A stretch of 64,000 bases of DNA from Siphonodentalium dalli (GCA_032622095.1 CP136069.1:153565043-153629042), one strand, 5' to 3'. Shown: positions 44,501 through 54,341, counted from the stretch's first letter. The notes: generated by a model from the sequence alone, not told the origin. Numbers and translations are program-made.

Positions 44501-47500
44501 TGTTTTTTACACTAAATCCTATTAGTTGGATGGTACATTGCCAATTGGGTCATACATGTTATACCAGGTTATACCCCCAGAACAAAAGGAACTGATGTTA
44601 TATATAACCTTAAAGGGGTAATGTACGCCATTTTCAATAAATTCCCGGTAATAACAACGATCTAATATCGATAATATATAGAAAAATATGTAATTTGATA
44701 TGTAATTTGAGTCGAAGAAGTATTCTGTAAACATTCAGGTTAATATGTTATCGTAAAATCAAAGTTAATAATTTGATATAAATTACGAATTTCCGTGTAC
44801 AAAGACGTAATCAAATTAATTGACGTATTGTGGATTGGACAACACGTGGCACACACAATCGTGTAAAAAAATTATGTTGCTTAAACTCAAGCCACTCACT
44901 GACTATGCAATAACTTAAATGAGTATACACCCATCAGTAAGCCCATCCTCCAAGATAAGCCCAGTCTGGGTTTTTTACCCTAAACAAAACATGGTGTGGT
45001 CCTCGTAGATAAGCCCACCCCCATTTTTGAGCATTTGGAATGTGAATACAATCATGTCTTGAAGAATAGGAGAAGATACTCAAGCACATCTGTGCTCTTA
45101 TTATTTTTTCCAGTTGTTTTTCTTAAATAATAAAGATGTATAATAGTATACACTTGTGTTAATATTGTTGTGAATTTTACACATCTATTTCCATTATTAA
45201 TTGTTGGGTCAGTCAAAGAGGTGTCAAATCAATAAAATCAAAGGATGTGTCAATTATTGTTCACACCTCTATCAGAGTAAATCCAATGGGATGTGGAGTA
45301 ATGACTTGGGTTTTTTGTAGGATCCTTTGATAATGCAGAAGTATGATGTATGTTCACCTGCATCACACTGTTGTGTTTTTATAAGAATTAACTTGATTAA
45401 TAAGCATTATATTTATAGTGTAACTAAATTAACTTGTGAACTCATCATACAACCATATTGTGTTTACAAATCATATTTAATCCCAAAATGTACAACCTTA
45501 TTCAAATTGACCCCAAATGTATAGATCTGTTCATCGCTGTGGATGTTGCAGCATTCACTTAATAAAACACACCTAAATACATTCATTTCTTCAAATAAAT
45601 ACAGGTAATCTAAATCAATAATATTAAAGGTACTCAATCTGATCAGACCCTCCTAAGTTACTATTTCTTTGGCTTCTGGGGTAAAAAATATTTGATTCGT
45701 GTCGAGGAACCCACCCATCAAAGCTCAGAGTGATCAGATATTTATTTTTGAAGTTCGTTATTTCTCGAGATGTGTTCTAATAATTGGCCCAGAAACACAT
45801 AGTCAAACGGACAAATTGCGGATGAAGATGGATAACTCTAAAATCAAGTGGTAATAATAACCACTTGATTTTAGAGTTATCTATCTTCATCCGTAATTTT
45901 GACCGAGACCATCCATTTGATGGCGTGTTTCTGGGCCACAAACAATAGAAATAACAAACTTTAAAAATTGATATCTGATCACTCTGAGCGTTGATGGGTA
46001 GGTTACTCGACTCGAATCAAATATTTTTTACCCCCGAAGCCAAAGAAATAGTAATTTAGGAGCGTCTGATCGGATTGGGTACCTTTAAATATTGAATAAC
46101 AATTAAGTGTCACTGATTTATATACTCTGATATTGGTTAACCATTACATGACGGGAGCTCCGCTGGTGCAGCATTACAGATCCTGTGCCAGTGCATTCTC
46201 TTATATATGCGAGTCTCCCACAGGGAGCATCACCTACATAAGACAATATACCGGCTTACAATTAAGGTTGAGGTAATTATTGTTAAGCCAGTGTATTCTC
46301 TTATATATGCGAGTCTCCCATAGGGAGCCTCACATATATAAGAGAATACACTGGCTTACAATTAAAGTCAATGTAATTATTGTTAGGCCAATGTATTCTC
46401 TTATATATGCAAGTCTCCCTATATAAAAGAATTCACTGGCTTACAATTAAGGTCAATGTAATTATTGTTAGGCCAATGTATTCTCTTATATACGTGAGGC
46501 TCCAGAGAAAGATGCCATGTCATTGTTGATTGATCCATATAGACAGCCACAATATTATTAACATTTCGAGAAATTGTTCTTAAAGGGGTACTGTACACTA
46601 AATCTGGCCATTTATGCAACCATCTCCTTTTATACTCAACATTATATATGCAACAAATGAATAAATTTGACCATATGGATTAGTGCAAAACACAATGATT
46701 TTATTTTTGTTGTTTTCAACCTGAATTTTGTCTACAATATATACCATCATGTCAGATAAATATGTTATCTTTCAAGCCAATTTATAATAGCATTTTTCAG
46801 TTTTTTTATAGAAAACTAAAATTTGATGATAACGAACCAAAGCTGGACGCTTTGGGTCATAATATAGACTATATCTTATTTTGTGACGTCACCATTTATT
46901 ATCTAATAGGACGCTACTGTTTTGAATTTTGCGACCACTTTTGTCGCACAGTAGATTGGAGGGCTTAAAGCATTAATGTTGTAATCGGAAAATCTTGTTA
47001 CTGTGTCTTTCATTCAATGGTATTGCAAATGAGAATATGAGAATTATTAATATTGAATTTCATTCGTAGGGGTAGTTTACCCTTTATTGAGAAAATAAGA
47101 CACAATAAATAACGACACTATAGTACATGTAACTACAGTCTACGGCTATCAGGGCGAGTGAAAAGTGGCAGTTTATACCATGTATAGTCTAGCTGTCAAT
47201 CAAGACTATCCGGAAGTACAATTGACCTAATTTATATTCAAAATTATGATTGGGGGGCATTCTTTCGATGAATCGTTGTGTACGGAGTGTAATTACTGAT
47301 AATAAACCAAAGAAATATAGGCTTATGTGAATCTTATTTGGAGGGAATACCAAGGAATCTATATTTTGATAAAAAAAAAACAGCCACCCTCATATTAGTG
47401 TTTTCCAGTAGGGAGACTTTTTCTTGGAAAGCGCATCACTAGGGCTTGTAATGTGCACCGCTGCCCCGTGACCCTCACATGCCGTCACTATAAACGCACC

Positions 47501-50500
47501 TATTTTACGTCATGGTAGTATATAAGAGACTATACTACCGTGACGTAAAGCATACGCACTATAGGAATAAGGACAGTATGGCTGGGGGCAGCGGAGCACA
47601 TGATTACATGCCCCTGTAGATAGGTTGGAAGGGATCGAGTGCGAAAAAAAAAAAATTAAAATTTTTGGCCTGAGGCTTTAATACACTTGTTATTTTCTTT
47701 ATATAGCTCAAATGCTGTGGTGTCAACAACTACACTGACTATCACGATGGCCACTGGTTAAGAGGAGGGACAGGAGCAAACAGAGAAACAGTGCCCCAAA
47801 TGTGCTGCATACTAACGAAAGACAACTACCCAGACTCCATAGAACTGGAGGATGCAAATTGCCCAAAATCACCAACCGAAACAAACTCGTATATGGCTAA
47901 AGTGAGTTACTTCCGCCAGTCTATGCTGGATGCAAGTAATGTTTTCAGTCTGTCCGGATATCTGTTTATCTGTCCTTCCGTGAATATGTTACATCATACC
48001 TGAAGTACAGAATGTAAAGAATGCAGATGCGCTGATATGAAATGGTTGCACCAATTGTAATTTAAATCCACATATATAGTTAATTTGCATTGTTATCTGG
48101 TTTTATTTTGGTAATAAATCGCTCATAAAACAACAATATTGAAAGATTGCTAATTTTCTGGAAACCGATAAAGACGCCATGATGTCACAACACACACCAG
48201 GACGTCACAAGCTACATGGGCACGCGAAACACCAGACATGATTGCCTCGATGTCCAGACAGCTGAGACTGAGTATTATACACAGGCAGGCTAAACCGATC
48301 CATCTGCCAACAGCTTCGTGTTTTATTATAAATAGATCTATATATATACCCTGCCTGGAAAATAAGTGGGCAATAGTACTGCCCATTAGAAGCCTATTTT
48401 ATGTAACTTGAAACTTGGAAAACAAGTTGAAACAAGCAGTCGCAGATGGCGGTATCCCCCGCCGAATTGTGCAGTTGGGGAAGTGCATTCTCAATAATGT
48501 TTGCGTTCTCAGTATGTGCTAAACAAGAGGTGGGATTTTGTCAAAAAGCCTGGCTAGCGAACTCATTTTAGGTACTGGTCATGGGAACGACTATACCAAA
48601 AATCTTTTAAATCCGTTGACATATGTGGAAATTAGCCCTGTGACGTCGTCTTTGCACCAAAAAAAATAAACAAAGTCCAATAACTCTGCTGAAAATATCC
48701 GGCCGGACCTGGTTTGCGGACTCGTTCTAGATACTTGTCATGTGAACTCATATACCAAATATCTTTGAAATCTGTTGAGATTTGTGGAAATGAGTCCTGT
48801 GACATCGTCTATTTGCCATTTGGTAAATTCAACAAAAGTAATAAACAAAGTCCAATAACTCCGGTAAAAATATCCGGCCGGACCTAGCTTGCGAACTCAT
48901 TCTGAGAGGTAATGGTCATGTGAACTCATATACCAAATATCTTTTAAATCCGTTGAGATTTGTGGAAATGAGCCCTGTCACGTCGTCTATTTGCTATTGG
49001 TAAATTTGACAAAAATAATAAACAAAGTCCAATAACTCCGGTAATAATATCTGGCCAGACCTAGCTTGCGAACTCATTCTAGGTAATGGTCAGGTGAACT
49101 CATATACCACAAATCTTTGAAATCCATTTACATTTGTTCAAGTTATGACTCTTACAAATTCGGGACAGACGGACGGACAGACGGATGGACGGCCAGACGG
49201 AACCCATTACTATATCCCCCGCAAATTTTAAATTTGGCGGGGGATAATAAAGTCTATAAGATGCGTGCGGAAACAAATTTTTTTTTCCCGCAGAGACAGT
49301 GACGTTCGAACATATTTCTGGAAACTTTCTTCAAAGTTCAAAACATTTCCGTATGACGCAGACCTGCATATAAACCATTTCCGGCCAAACAGTCCAGAGC
49401 TGTGTATGTGGAAACATGGATTATTAAAATGCCTTATTAAATAACTGGGAAAACAGCTTTCTCATTCTCAACGCAATAGACATTTTGATGATATATATGT
49501 TCCTGAAGAGTCAAAGATCAATCGCTAAGGGCATGTTCACATTTTTAATTAAAGACTAGCCAATGATCGCGTGTCTTTAATTAATTGTGTCGGCATTTGA
49601 AATTGACTTTGATGTTTTTGCCACTGAAGTGCAATGGCATACACAAATCATTCTAGTCAAACTAGTAATTTGACCCAATTGGTATGGAAATGTTTAGATA
49701 ATATGTTAAACAAGCCTGAATTTAGTGCGTCTGACCTTTACAGAATGAGGTCCACAGAGGGTGAATTTAGTGACACTATCCCGCTAAGCAGGCTAACATC
49801 ACCAAATTCATCTTCTAGGAAATAACTATAGTCCATCACTAAATTCACCCTCTGGGGACCTCATTCTGCAAATGTCAGACACAATAAATTCAGACTTGAT
49901 GTTGAATAAACGGCTATTATTGAAGGACTCGCACTCAATGATTGTCTTATGGGCATTTTTTGAACTTGGTATCTGAATAATTTAGGCTTTGTATGTTTAT
50001 GGTAGTTTACATACCTCGTATGACCAAGCCTTGAAATAGGGTGTCTGTCATTTGCAGAATGAGGTCCCCAGAGGGTGAATTTAGTGATGCTACCCCGCAT
50101 AGCGGGCTAGCATCACCAAATTCACCCTCTGGGAACCTCATTCTGCTGAGGTGTAAGCAGAATGAGGTCCCCAGAGGGTAAATTTGGTGATGCTAGCCTG
50201 CTATGCGGGGTAGCATCACTAAATTCACCCTCTGGGGACCTCATTCTGCAAATGACAGACACCCTATTTCAAGGCTTGTGTATGACATATCTTTTTATGC
50301 TGACTATTCTTTTCTCATCACACAGGGTTGCTACGACGCTGTTCTTGATGAATTGAAATCACGAAGTCTTCCCATGATAATCATCGGTTGTATCATCATT
50401 GGAATAGAGGTATGTGACTAGAGCTTGAGAAGCTTTCCCCGACAGAGTACTGTATCTTGCTCATATACATCGCAGTCAAAGCAATATTGCTGAACACTTA

Positions 50501-53500
50501 TGTTCTGTTTAAATGCTAAACATTTGTGTTGTTTATATGCTGAGCTGAACATGTGTTCGGTTTTACACGGTGACCTGAATATGTGTTCAGTTTATACGGT
50601 GACTTGAACATTTGTGTTGTTTATATGCTGAACATTTCTGTTTTGTTTATATGCTGAACATTTTTGTTGTTTATACACTGAACATTTTTGTTGTTTATAC
50701 ACTGAACATTTTTGTTCAGTTTATATGTTGAACATTTCTGTTGCTTATATGCTGAACATTTGTTTTGTTTATATGCTGAACATATGTTCTTTATATGCTG
50801 AACATTTGTTTTGCTTATATGCAGAACATTTGTTTTGTTTATATGCTGAACATATGTTGTTTATTCGCTGAACATTTGTTGTTTATATGCTGAACATTTG
50901 TTTTGTTTATATGCTGAACATATGTTGTTTATATGCTGAACATATGTTTTGTTTATATGCTGAACATTTGTGTTCTGTTTATATGCTGAACATTTGTGTT
51001 CGGTTTATATGCTGAACATATGTGTTCAGTTTATGCTAATTGTTACATACATTTCCTTTTGTAATTTATCTTTAAGTTCAAAAAGGCAAATTTAAAATAA
51101 GGCTTAATTATTACATCAACACAGAAGCTTGGAAGGCAGGCTGAATTAGTCTTTCATTGGTGTATCACATTATTATAATCAATAAAATTGAAAAATGATC
51201 AAGGAAATATGGGTTGATACAAAAATCGGACTTGGCACTGAAAGGGTTTTAAAAAAACGGGACTTATTATATTATTGGTCTGTTTGTCTAGCGGTCTATT
51301 GGCCTTTGGTTTCTGAGTGATAACTTTAGATAGTCTTAACTGAATGGAATAAAAGTTGATATGTGAGTTTTCTAGCACAATATACAGGTCAAGTTCAAAT
51401 TCTGGTTCCATCGAAAAAAAATTCACCCGAGTTATGACACTTTGTGTTGAAATTTGCACTCAATTTTCCTTTCCAAATGATAACTTTAGTAAGTCTGAAC
51501 TGAATGGAATGAAATTTGACATGTGAGTTTTCAAGCTCAAAATACAGGTCAAGTTGTAATTTGGGCTCTGCCTGCCAATTTTTACCAGAGTTATGGCCCT
51601 TTGTTGAAATTACCATGGGCGATGCTCTTGTTTCTGATAAAGTTACCCAGGTTCCTGAAATTGTGATAAAGTTACCCAGGTTGTGGGGGGGGGGGGGGGG
51701 GGGGGGGGGGGGATTGTGATAAAATAATCAAGTTAATAAATTGCAATGCATGGCAACCAAATATAAATTTTTTGTGTTCAAAATGATCACCTCCAGTACT
51801 AAAATTGATTAATTATACTCAAATGAGAGCTGGCACTTTGAAAAACTGAACAGTATTTCCCTCAGTCACTGACTCACTTTTAAATCACATTCCTGTTGTA
51901 AGATTTGCTTAACCTAGATAACTTTATCACAATTCTTAGAAAACTGGGTAACTTTATCAAAATTTTGGGAACCTGAGTATTAAACTTTATCACCAAAAAA
52001 ACGATGAGAGTGACCATTGAGTTGAAGTCAAGGACCACAACTCAATGAGACAGTAAGTCACTGTAGAATTCCGTATAAATCATGAGAATCCGAAAACTGA
52101 CATGTAGTTGTTAAAAGTAATATGAAACACTCCACTGAGTTACATGCAGTGATTCTTGTTGGTATAAATTTCAAGCCTTGAAATAGGGTGTCTGTCATTT
52201 GCAGAATGAGGTCCCCAGAGGGTGAATTTAGTTATGCTACCCAGCATAGCGGGCTAGCATCACTAAATTCACCCTTTGGGGACCTCATTCTGCAAATGAC
52301 AGACACCATATTTCAAGGCTTATGTAAAATCATTGCCGTAATGTTAAAATCAAACAAAGCGTCCCAAATAAAATAGTAAATATTCACATGTTGTGTTCTC
52401 TGAACTGCCGTAGTCGGTGTGGCCAAATTTTTTTGATAATCTTAGCTGGTTGCTAAATTCTTCCAGTGGAGATAGTGTTGGGTTACTAACTTCTCGGTTT
52501 TATTGACTGAAGTCCATAATATCACGGTGGGGAATCACGCAGTTTTGAGTTGATGAGTATCACTTATTCAAAATGGCAGAGGCGATCTAAAACGCAACCA
52601 GACGCGAGGAAAAAGGGTAATACATAGAGGATCTCACATGAGTTTCTATTTTATACAGAATTTATCAACCGAGTTCACTAAATTCGATTTGAGCCAAGGT
52701 TTACCGAGGCTCAAATAGAATTTAGAGGACGAGGTTGATAAATTACGTATAAAATAGGACGAGTGTGAGATACCTTTTATCACATGATCAAATAAACCCG
52801 AAGCAACGCGAAATATTCATCGAAAACAACAATCATAAACTACAGCGATCGCAAGTTATTTGAAGAACGCCGTGACGTCATCGCACGCGCTGATATTAAA
52901 CGTGTCTATTACTGATAATTATGAAACTGCTTTCATGGCCAAATTATGTGATAAACTAAGATATGACATATTATTTTGACAGCTACGAGCAGATGCTATA
53001 CTATTTTTCAAACAACCTGATACCTCATTTATGTCCAAATTCATATTTGTTTGCTCTAACATTCTGACCAAAGTTGTCAGTCGAAGGTTCTCCAAGATAT
53101 ATGGACTGGTGTATTCCACACACCCCTGACTGGCAACTTTGGTCAGAATGCTATAGAAAACCTCCAAGTATTTCCGAACAAATAAGGTATCAACTTGTTT
53201 AAAAAATAAACTAGCATATGCTCGTCACAGTCAAACTGCTAAGTTTTATGTCAATTCCTCTTATATGATGTTTTTGTGCATTTGAAAAACTCACCAACCT
53301 CGAAACGACATGATTCCCCGCCGTTAACCCTTTACCCAACAGAAGGGCCCTGTGCCAATGCATTCTCGTATATATGCGAGTCGACCATAGGTCGCCTCGC
53401 ATATATAAGAGAATGCATTGGCTTAACACATTAAAAATTATAAAATTGTTAAAGAATGTAAGAAAAAATGGTAAAAAGTGTTAAATTTTTTTTTTTTTTA

Positions 53501-53861
53501 GGCCAATGCATTCTCTTATATATGCGAGGCGACCTATGGTCGACTCGCATATATAAGAGAATGCATTGGCACAGGGCATAACTGTAACCATCACAATGTG
53601 GTCAATGAGCCGGTTCCAATGATATCCATATTTGTATGGTTCTATTGAGACAGACCGAAGATATTTTAGGCTGTTGAAGCTTTATTTGGCCGGTTTTGGC
53701 AGGTTTGTTGGGTAAAGGGTTAATATGTCTTTAACTTGATGGCAAATTGAAGTGAGCATCAAGAACTTGTCAACAATTTCCTGTTTTCATTCCAGGTGTT
53801 TTGCATTATATTGGCGATTGTATTGTGCTGCTCATTACGCAATGAAGATAAAATTGTCTAG
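35456..53861 (+). CDS. Tetraspanin, seven coding exons (gene span)
   Basis: The exons encode about 266 residues with the complete four-TM tetraspanin plan: TM1, a short outer loop, TM2, the inner-loop signature LLGCCGAWKES, TM3, a large outer loop, TM4 and a short tail SLRNEDKIV. The large loop has the defining CCG (LKCCGVNNYTDY, with an NYT glycosylation sequon), a second Cys pair (PQMCC), a further Cys (DANCPK) and the final GC (KGCYDAV), enough for three disulfides. The protein should sit in plasma or endosomal membranes as a partner-organising scaffold. Introns 2-6 are GT-AG and phase 0. Exons: 35456-35503, 41052-41274, 42962-43036, 44155-44265, 47707-47901, 50326-50409, 53796-53861. The phase at the exon 1-2 junction is off by one base. 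Introns are packed with MITEs. CD9/CD63-like subfamily placement is not attempted. Confidence 0.9.
35531..35954. mobile_element. hAT-like MITE in tetraspanin intron 1
   Basis: Ends CAACGCTTGAAATAGTGCGT and ACACTATTTCAAGCCTTG with flanking CCTGTTAT and TCTGTTAT (7 of 8 identical). Two hairpin modules of the AGAATGAGGT type are separated by about 170 bp, with TAGGCCTTATCTTCT and GCAGTTGAGGCCTCAG. Confidence 0.85.
35955..36808. other. Intron 1 sequence, nothing recognised
   Basis: AT-rich, with a TATA run at about 36297-36311. No exon-like block. Confidence 0.5.
36809..37116. mobile_element. AGGTACTCAATCC-type MITE, short copy
   Basis: Ends TTAAAGGTATTCGACCCGAT and CGGATTGAGTACCTTTAA. The centre is a palindrome, GATGGATAACTCGAAAATCA with CCACTTGATTTTAGTGTTAT. 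Confidence 0.8.
37614..37680. repeat. Perfect 33-bp-arm palindrome with a one-base centre
   Basis: TTTTCGCAATTATTTCTGTA with ATGTAATTATGAT is followed by a single G and the exact inverse. No mismatch is seen. Confidence 0.95.
37928..38048. repeat. Inverted repeat element
   Basis: GTTATGTTGGGATATAAGAT with TTTATGAAACGAGTTTGA faces TCAAACTAGTTTCATTAAAT and CTTATATCCCAACATAAC. The left flank (GTAATACACAGAGAATCTCA) resembles that of 52616-52779. Confidence 0.85.
38049..39510. other. Intron 1 sequence, nothing recognised
   Basis: Frames at 38858-39079 and others are not supported by any motif or splice context. Confidence 0.5.
39511..39765. mobile_element. TTAA-type MITE with two hairpin modules, right end degraded
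   Basis: Starts TAACCCTTTCATGACGGGAG with CTGCGCTGGTGCAATATTAA. Hairpins lie at about 39560-39625 and 39650-39705. The right end retains GGAAGCTCCAGTCAT. Confidence 0.7.
39993..40545. mobile_element. Foldback element with terminal inverted repeats of about 150 bp
   Basis: GTTTGGAACTAGATCATGCC, ATGAATCTCTAC, GAGATCATATTCCCCCAG and TTTTGACAGGGAACCTTATA face TATAAGGTTCCCTGTCAAAA, TGGTGGAATATGATCTCTC, GTAGAGATTCATGGCATGAT and CTAGTTTGGAACGAG. Frames at 40030-40218 and 40326-40631 lie in these arms and are not genes. The outer right flank (GGAACGAGAAGTGCAACAAG) recurs at about 58321. Confidence 0.85.
40872..40982. repeat. Single-unit relative of the 29-kb minisatellite
   Basis: GGGAAATGTTCAGATAAGTT with CAACATTAATATTGAACTTA and TTATCTGAACATTTCCTGAG forms a small foldback followed by one unit tail (GGGAACTACTCGCCAATG). 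Confidence 0.75.
41052..41274 (+). CDS. Tetraspanin exon 2 (TM1 end, small loop, TM2, GCCG motif)
   Basis: Acceptor TTCTACAG ends at 41051 and donor GTGAGT starts at 41275. It encodes AFGLAAIGFGAWG, a roughly 25-residue outer loop (MIDQDFINNLSRATDDNADS), the TM2 stretch AGAIVIIVGGAIIFIIALL and the signature GCCGAWKESKCVLGI. The first base is the third base of a split codon, which clashes with the phase of exon 1. Confidence 0.92.
41416..41914. mobile_element. Foldback element with AATTGCGCTTAAGTGC tandem core
   Basis: Ends ATGGGAAGCTAAATTGACAT with TTAATAAATTATTAAG, and TTATTTATTAAATGTCAATT with TGGCTTCCCAT. Inward, variants of CTTATTGCGCTTAAGTGCAA are repeated about seven times in both senses. 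It lies in intron 2, 140 bp after the exon 2 donor. Confidence 0.85.
41920..42240. mobile_element. hAT-like MITE, right end missing
   Basis: GAAAATAGTGTCTGACATTT and GCAGAATGAGGTCC with ATTCACCCTCTGGGG. The spacer resembles 35650-35830 (TTCTGTTCAGTTTCTA, CCCATAGCAGTTGAGGCC). The right arm breaks off near the pogo-like element. Confidence 0.7.
42411..42642. mobile_element. TA-flanked hairpin MITE (CAGTAATGCCCTAA family)
   Basis: Ends TA-CAGTAATGCCCTAA and TTAGAGCAATACTG-TA. It is almost wholly palindromic (GGATTTAGTCGGAAATATGG, CTTGTTGCCATTCATCGGAA and inverse), with a CTCCGAGATCGG insertion at the tip. The TA duplication and CAGT start fit the Tc1/mariner/pogo group. Confidence 0.85.
42700..42885. 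mobile_element. hAT-like MITE with one hairpin, variant ends
   Basis: GAGTTTAGTGTGCTTGTCAT faces ATGACAGGCACACTATACTC, with GCAGAATGAGGTCCCCAGAG inside. Confidence 0.8.
42962..43036 (+). CDS. Tetraspanin exon 3 (TM3)
   Basis: Acceptor CTATTTTCCAG and donor GTGAGT; 25 codons, phase 0 at both ends. Encodes YLFFLILILAIEIAAVVIAA and LFMKD. Confidence 0.95.
43063..43493. mobile_element. Possible MITE with GGTATCACCCC ends
   Basis: GGGGGTATCACCCCTTTTTG faces GGGAGGGGTGATACC. Subterminal AATTAACTGGTATTC(A/G)GG phrases are repeated four times. Intron 3. Confidence 0.65.
43494..44047. other. Intron 3 sequence, nothing recognised
   Basis: Frame 43764-44009 shows no domain. Confidence 0.5.
44048..44142. 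mobile_element. Right half of the CAGTAATGCCC hairpin MITE
   Basis: GGCAACAAGCCATATTTCCG through GGAGTCGATTATTTTGGGCA and TTACTG-TA. It ends about 12 bp before the exon 4 acceptor, so the MITE end may contribute to the acceptor region. Confidence 0.85.
44155..44265 (+). CDS. Tetraspanin exon 4 (start of large outer loop)
   Basis: Acceptor TTACTTCTAG and donor GTGAGT; 37 codons, phase 0. Encodes AEDKLKENLVKKIKEEYDGA and VPQENAWNKAIDSAQQA, the helical stalk with the usual Tyr and Trp before CCG. Confidence 0.93.
44287..44458. mobile_element. Right half of the CCCCTTTGAGTGCC MITE
   Basis: GTCTCGCATATTAAGAGAAT, GCATTGGCCTAAC, an AT spacer and AGATCGGCCCCTGGCACTCA with AAGGGTTAA, as at 17640-17806. 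Confidence 0.8.
44610..44940. mobile_element. Inverted partial copy of the 24-kb TTAA MITE
   Basis: TTAAAGGGGTAATGTACGCC, ATTATTACCGGGAA-type blocks, CGATCTAATATCGATAATAT and AATTTGAGTCGAAGAAGTAT mirror 24480-24597. AACTCAAGCCACTCACTGAC mirrors 24255-24285. Confidence 0.75.
44941..45623. other. Intron 4 sequence, nothing recognised
   Basis: GATAAGCCCA phrases recur three times at about 44938-45020. No frame is supported. Confidence 0.5.
45624..46088. mobile_element. AGGTACTCAATC MITE, full length
   Basis: TTAA-flanked ends. The centre is a near-perfect palindrome, GATGAAGATGGATAACTCTA with AAATCAAGTGGT and inverse (45828-45895). Intron 4. Confidence 0.85.
46136..46510. mobile_element. TTAA MITE with tandemly multiplied hairpin modules
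   Basis: Starts TTAACCATTACATGACGGGA with GCTCCGCTGGTGCAGC. Four successive modules of about 85 bp follow, each with CATTCTCTTATATATGCGAG and a TTACAATTAAGGT-type spacer. The right terminus is lost. Confidence 0.8.
46580..47085. mobile_element. AAGGGGTACTGTACAC MITE, probable
   Basis: Left end TTAAAGGGGTACTGTACACT with ATGCAACCATCTCCTTTTAT, as at 31961. The right end GGGGTAGTTTACCCTTTATT is only a weak partner. Confidence 0.55.
47086..47706. other. Intron 4 sequence with a hairpin
   Basis: TTACGTCATGGTAGTATA (47515-47532) is inverted at 47532-47548 (TATACTACCGTGACGTAA) around AGAGAC. Otherwise nothing is recognised. Confidence 0.6.
47707..47901 (+). CDS. Tetraspanin exon 5 (CCG and second Cys pair)
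   Basis: Acceptor TTTCTTTATATAG and donor GTGAGT; 65 codons, phase 0. Encodes LKCCGVNNYTDYHDGHWL through VPQMCCILTKDN and DANCPKSPTETNSYMAK. Contains the family-defining cysteines and one NYT sequon. Confidence 0.95.
47902..48451. other. Intron 5 sequence, nothing recognised
   Basis: No exon-like block or repeat partner. Confidence 0.5.
48452..49250. mobile_element. TATCCCCCGCC-ended repeat with internal tandem units
   Basis: Left end GGTATCCCCCGCCGAATT, right end AATTTGGCGGGGGATAATA. Between them a unit of about 165 bp (CCGGCCGGACCT, TTGCGAACTCATTCTAGGTA, GAACTCATATACCAAATATC, CCCTGTGACGTCGTC, ACAAAGTCCAATAACTC) is repeated about four times, then GACGGACGGACAGACGG. A shorter copy is at 56140-56518. 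This style is what I associate with molluscs. Confidence 0.8.
49251..49704. other. Intron 5 sequence, nothing recognised
   Basis: No supported frame. Confidence 0.5.
49705..49897. mobile_element. hAT-like MITE, rearranged
   Basis: CAAGCCTGAATTTAGTGCGT faces ACAATAAATTCAGACTTG. Two partial hairpin loops occur (CCCGCTAAGCAGG, CTATAGTCCATCACTAAAT). Confidence 0.75.
50025..50278. mobile_element. hAT-like MITE, full length, 47 bp before exon 6
   Basis: CAAGCCTTGAAATAGGGTGT and ACCCTATTTCAAGGCTTG, flanked by CGTATGAC and TGTATGAC. It has a double-hairpin structure like 27420-27667. Confidence 0.88.
50326..50409 (+). CDS. Tetraspanin exon 6 (last loop Cys, first half of TM4)
   Basis: Acceptor TCATCACACAG and donor GTATGT; 28 codons, phase 0. 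Encodes GCYDAVLDELKSRSLPMIII and GCIIIGIE. Confidence 0.95.
50490..51040. repeat. Minisatellite, unit about 22-24 bp, over 20 copies
   Basis: The unit GTTTATATGCTGAACATTTG with T/TT variants recurs head-to-tail in intron 6. Spacing variation of TGTTT/TGTTC gives lengths of about 20-26 bp. Confidence 0.95.
51200..51615. repeat. Dispersed mollusc-type repeat fragment
   Basis: Two tandem segments of about 150 bp share CCTTTGGTTTCTGAGTGATA-like, GATAACTTTAG, ACTGAATGGAAT and TACAGGTCAAGTT phrases. The right end is CAGAGTTATGGCCCTTTGTT. The reverse complement resembles 59440-59920. The left flank TTGGCACTGAAAGGGTTT is a CCCCTTTGAGTGCC MITE end. Confidence 0.65.
51636..51990. mobile_element. Foldback element with GATAAAGTTACCCAGGTT ends and a long poly-G
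   Basis: GATAAAGTTACCCAGGTTCC, TGATAAAGTTACCCAGGTTG and a G run (about 51683-51711) on the left face ACTTTATCACAATTCTTAGA and CTGGGTAACTTTATCAAAAT with GGGAACCTG on the right. Confidence 0.7.
52172..52322. mobile_element. hAT-like MITE, single hairpin
   Basis: CAAGCCTTGAAATAGGGTGT and ACCATATTTCAAGGCTT enclose one GCAGAATGAGGTCCCCAGAG hairpin. The 8-bp duplication is not clear here. Confidence 0.85.
52616..52779. repeat. Inverted repeat element
   Basis: GGATCTCACATGAGTTTCTA with TTTTATACAGAATTTATCAA and CCGAGTTC faces ACGAGGTTGATAAATTACGT and ATAAAATAGGACGAGTGTGA. The inner stem is AAATTCGATTTGAGCC against GGCTCAAATAGAATTT. Confidence 0.8.
52780..53323. other. Intron 6 sequence with a short inverted repeat
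   Basis: CATTCTGACCAAAGTTGTCA at about 53061 faces TGGCAACTTTGGTCAGAATG at about 53132. No coding block. Confidence 0.6.
53324..53723. mobile_element. TTAA MITE with TTACCCAACA termini and two hairpin modules
   Basis: Ends TTAACCCTTTACCCAACAGA and GTTTGTTGGGTAAAGGGTTAA. Two nearly perfect GCCAATGCATTCTC hairpins (about 53356-53422 and 53502-53573) are arranged in opposite sense around a TTTTTTTT spacer, so the whole element also folds back. It ends about 70 bp before the last tetraspanin exon. Confidence 0.85.
53796..53861 (+). CDS. Tetraspanin exon 7 (end of TM4, tail, stop)
   Basis: Acceptor TGTTTTCATTCCAG; 21 codons plus TAG. Encodes VFCIILAIVLCCSLRNEDKI and V. The CC after TM4 is a likely palmitoylation site, and the short charged tail is typical. 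Confidence 0.95.
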   Translation: MFCIILAIVLCCSLRNEDKIV

Positions 53862-54341
53862 AGTCTCTCTAGATGATCCATCTTCTTGAAACACCGTCGA
53901 CCATATTTCTACAGATGATCTAATGTAATGTACAGCTGCAGCGTGTACTTCATAACTTTGGTGAGACTGCCATAGAATGGTATATGATTTCCTCAACAAA
54001 CTGTGGACTGACTGCCATAGAATGGTATATGATTTCCTCAACAAACTGGACTGACTGCCATAGAATGGTATATGATTTCCTCATCAATAAATTCGCATTC
54101 CAATTCATTTCTCATATCTCAAACAGTCCTTCCCAGGAGACAGGAGCGACTTCTCTAGCACCCGTATGCAGGGTAATTTCCAGGCCAGTTTTGGTACCTG
54201 TAACAGGTATGGGCGCCCAAACTCCAGGCGCCCAAAAAACAGTTAGAAAGAAGAAAAATTCCTCAGATAATTTGTTTTTTTTTACCATTATTACTAGAAA
54301 ACAAACACAACTAACACTAAATCATCAAATAAAGCAATAAA
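53862..54341 (+). other. Tetraspanin 3' untranslated region
   Basis: Contains about three tandem copies of a unit of about 45 bp (GACTGCCATAGAATGGTATA, TGATTTCCTCA) at 53967-54085. Two overlapping poly(A) signals AATAAA lie at 54328-54333 and 54336-54341, 467-480 bp after the stop. Confidence 0.6.
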
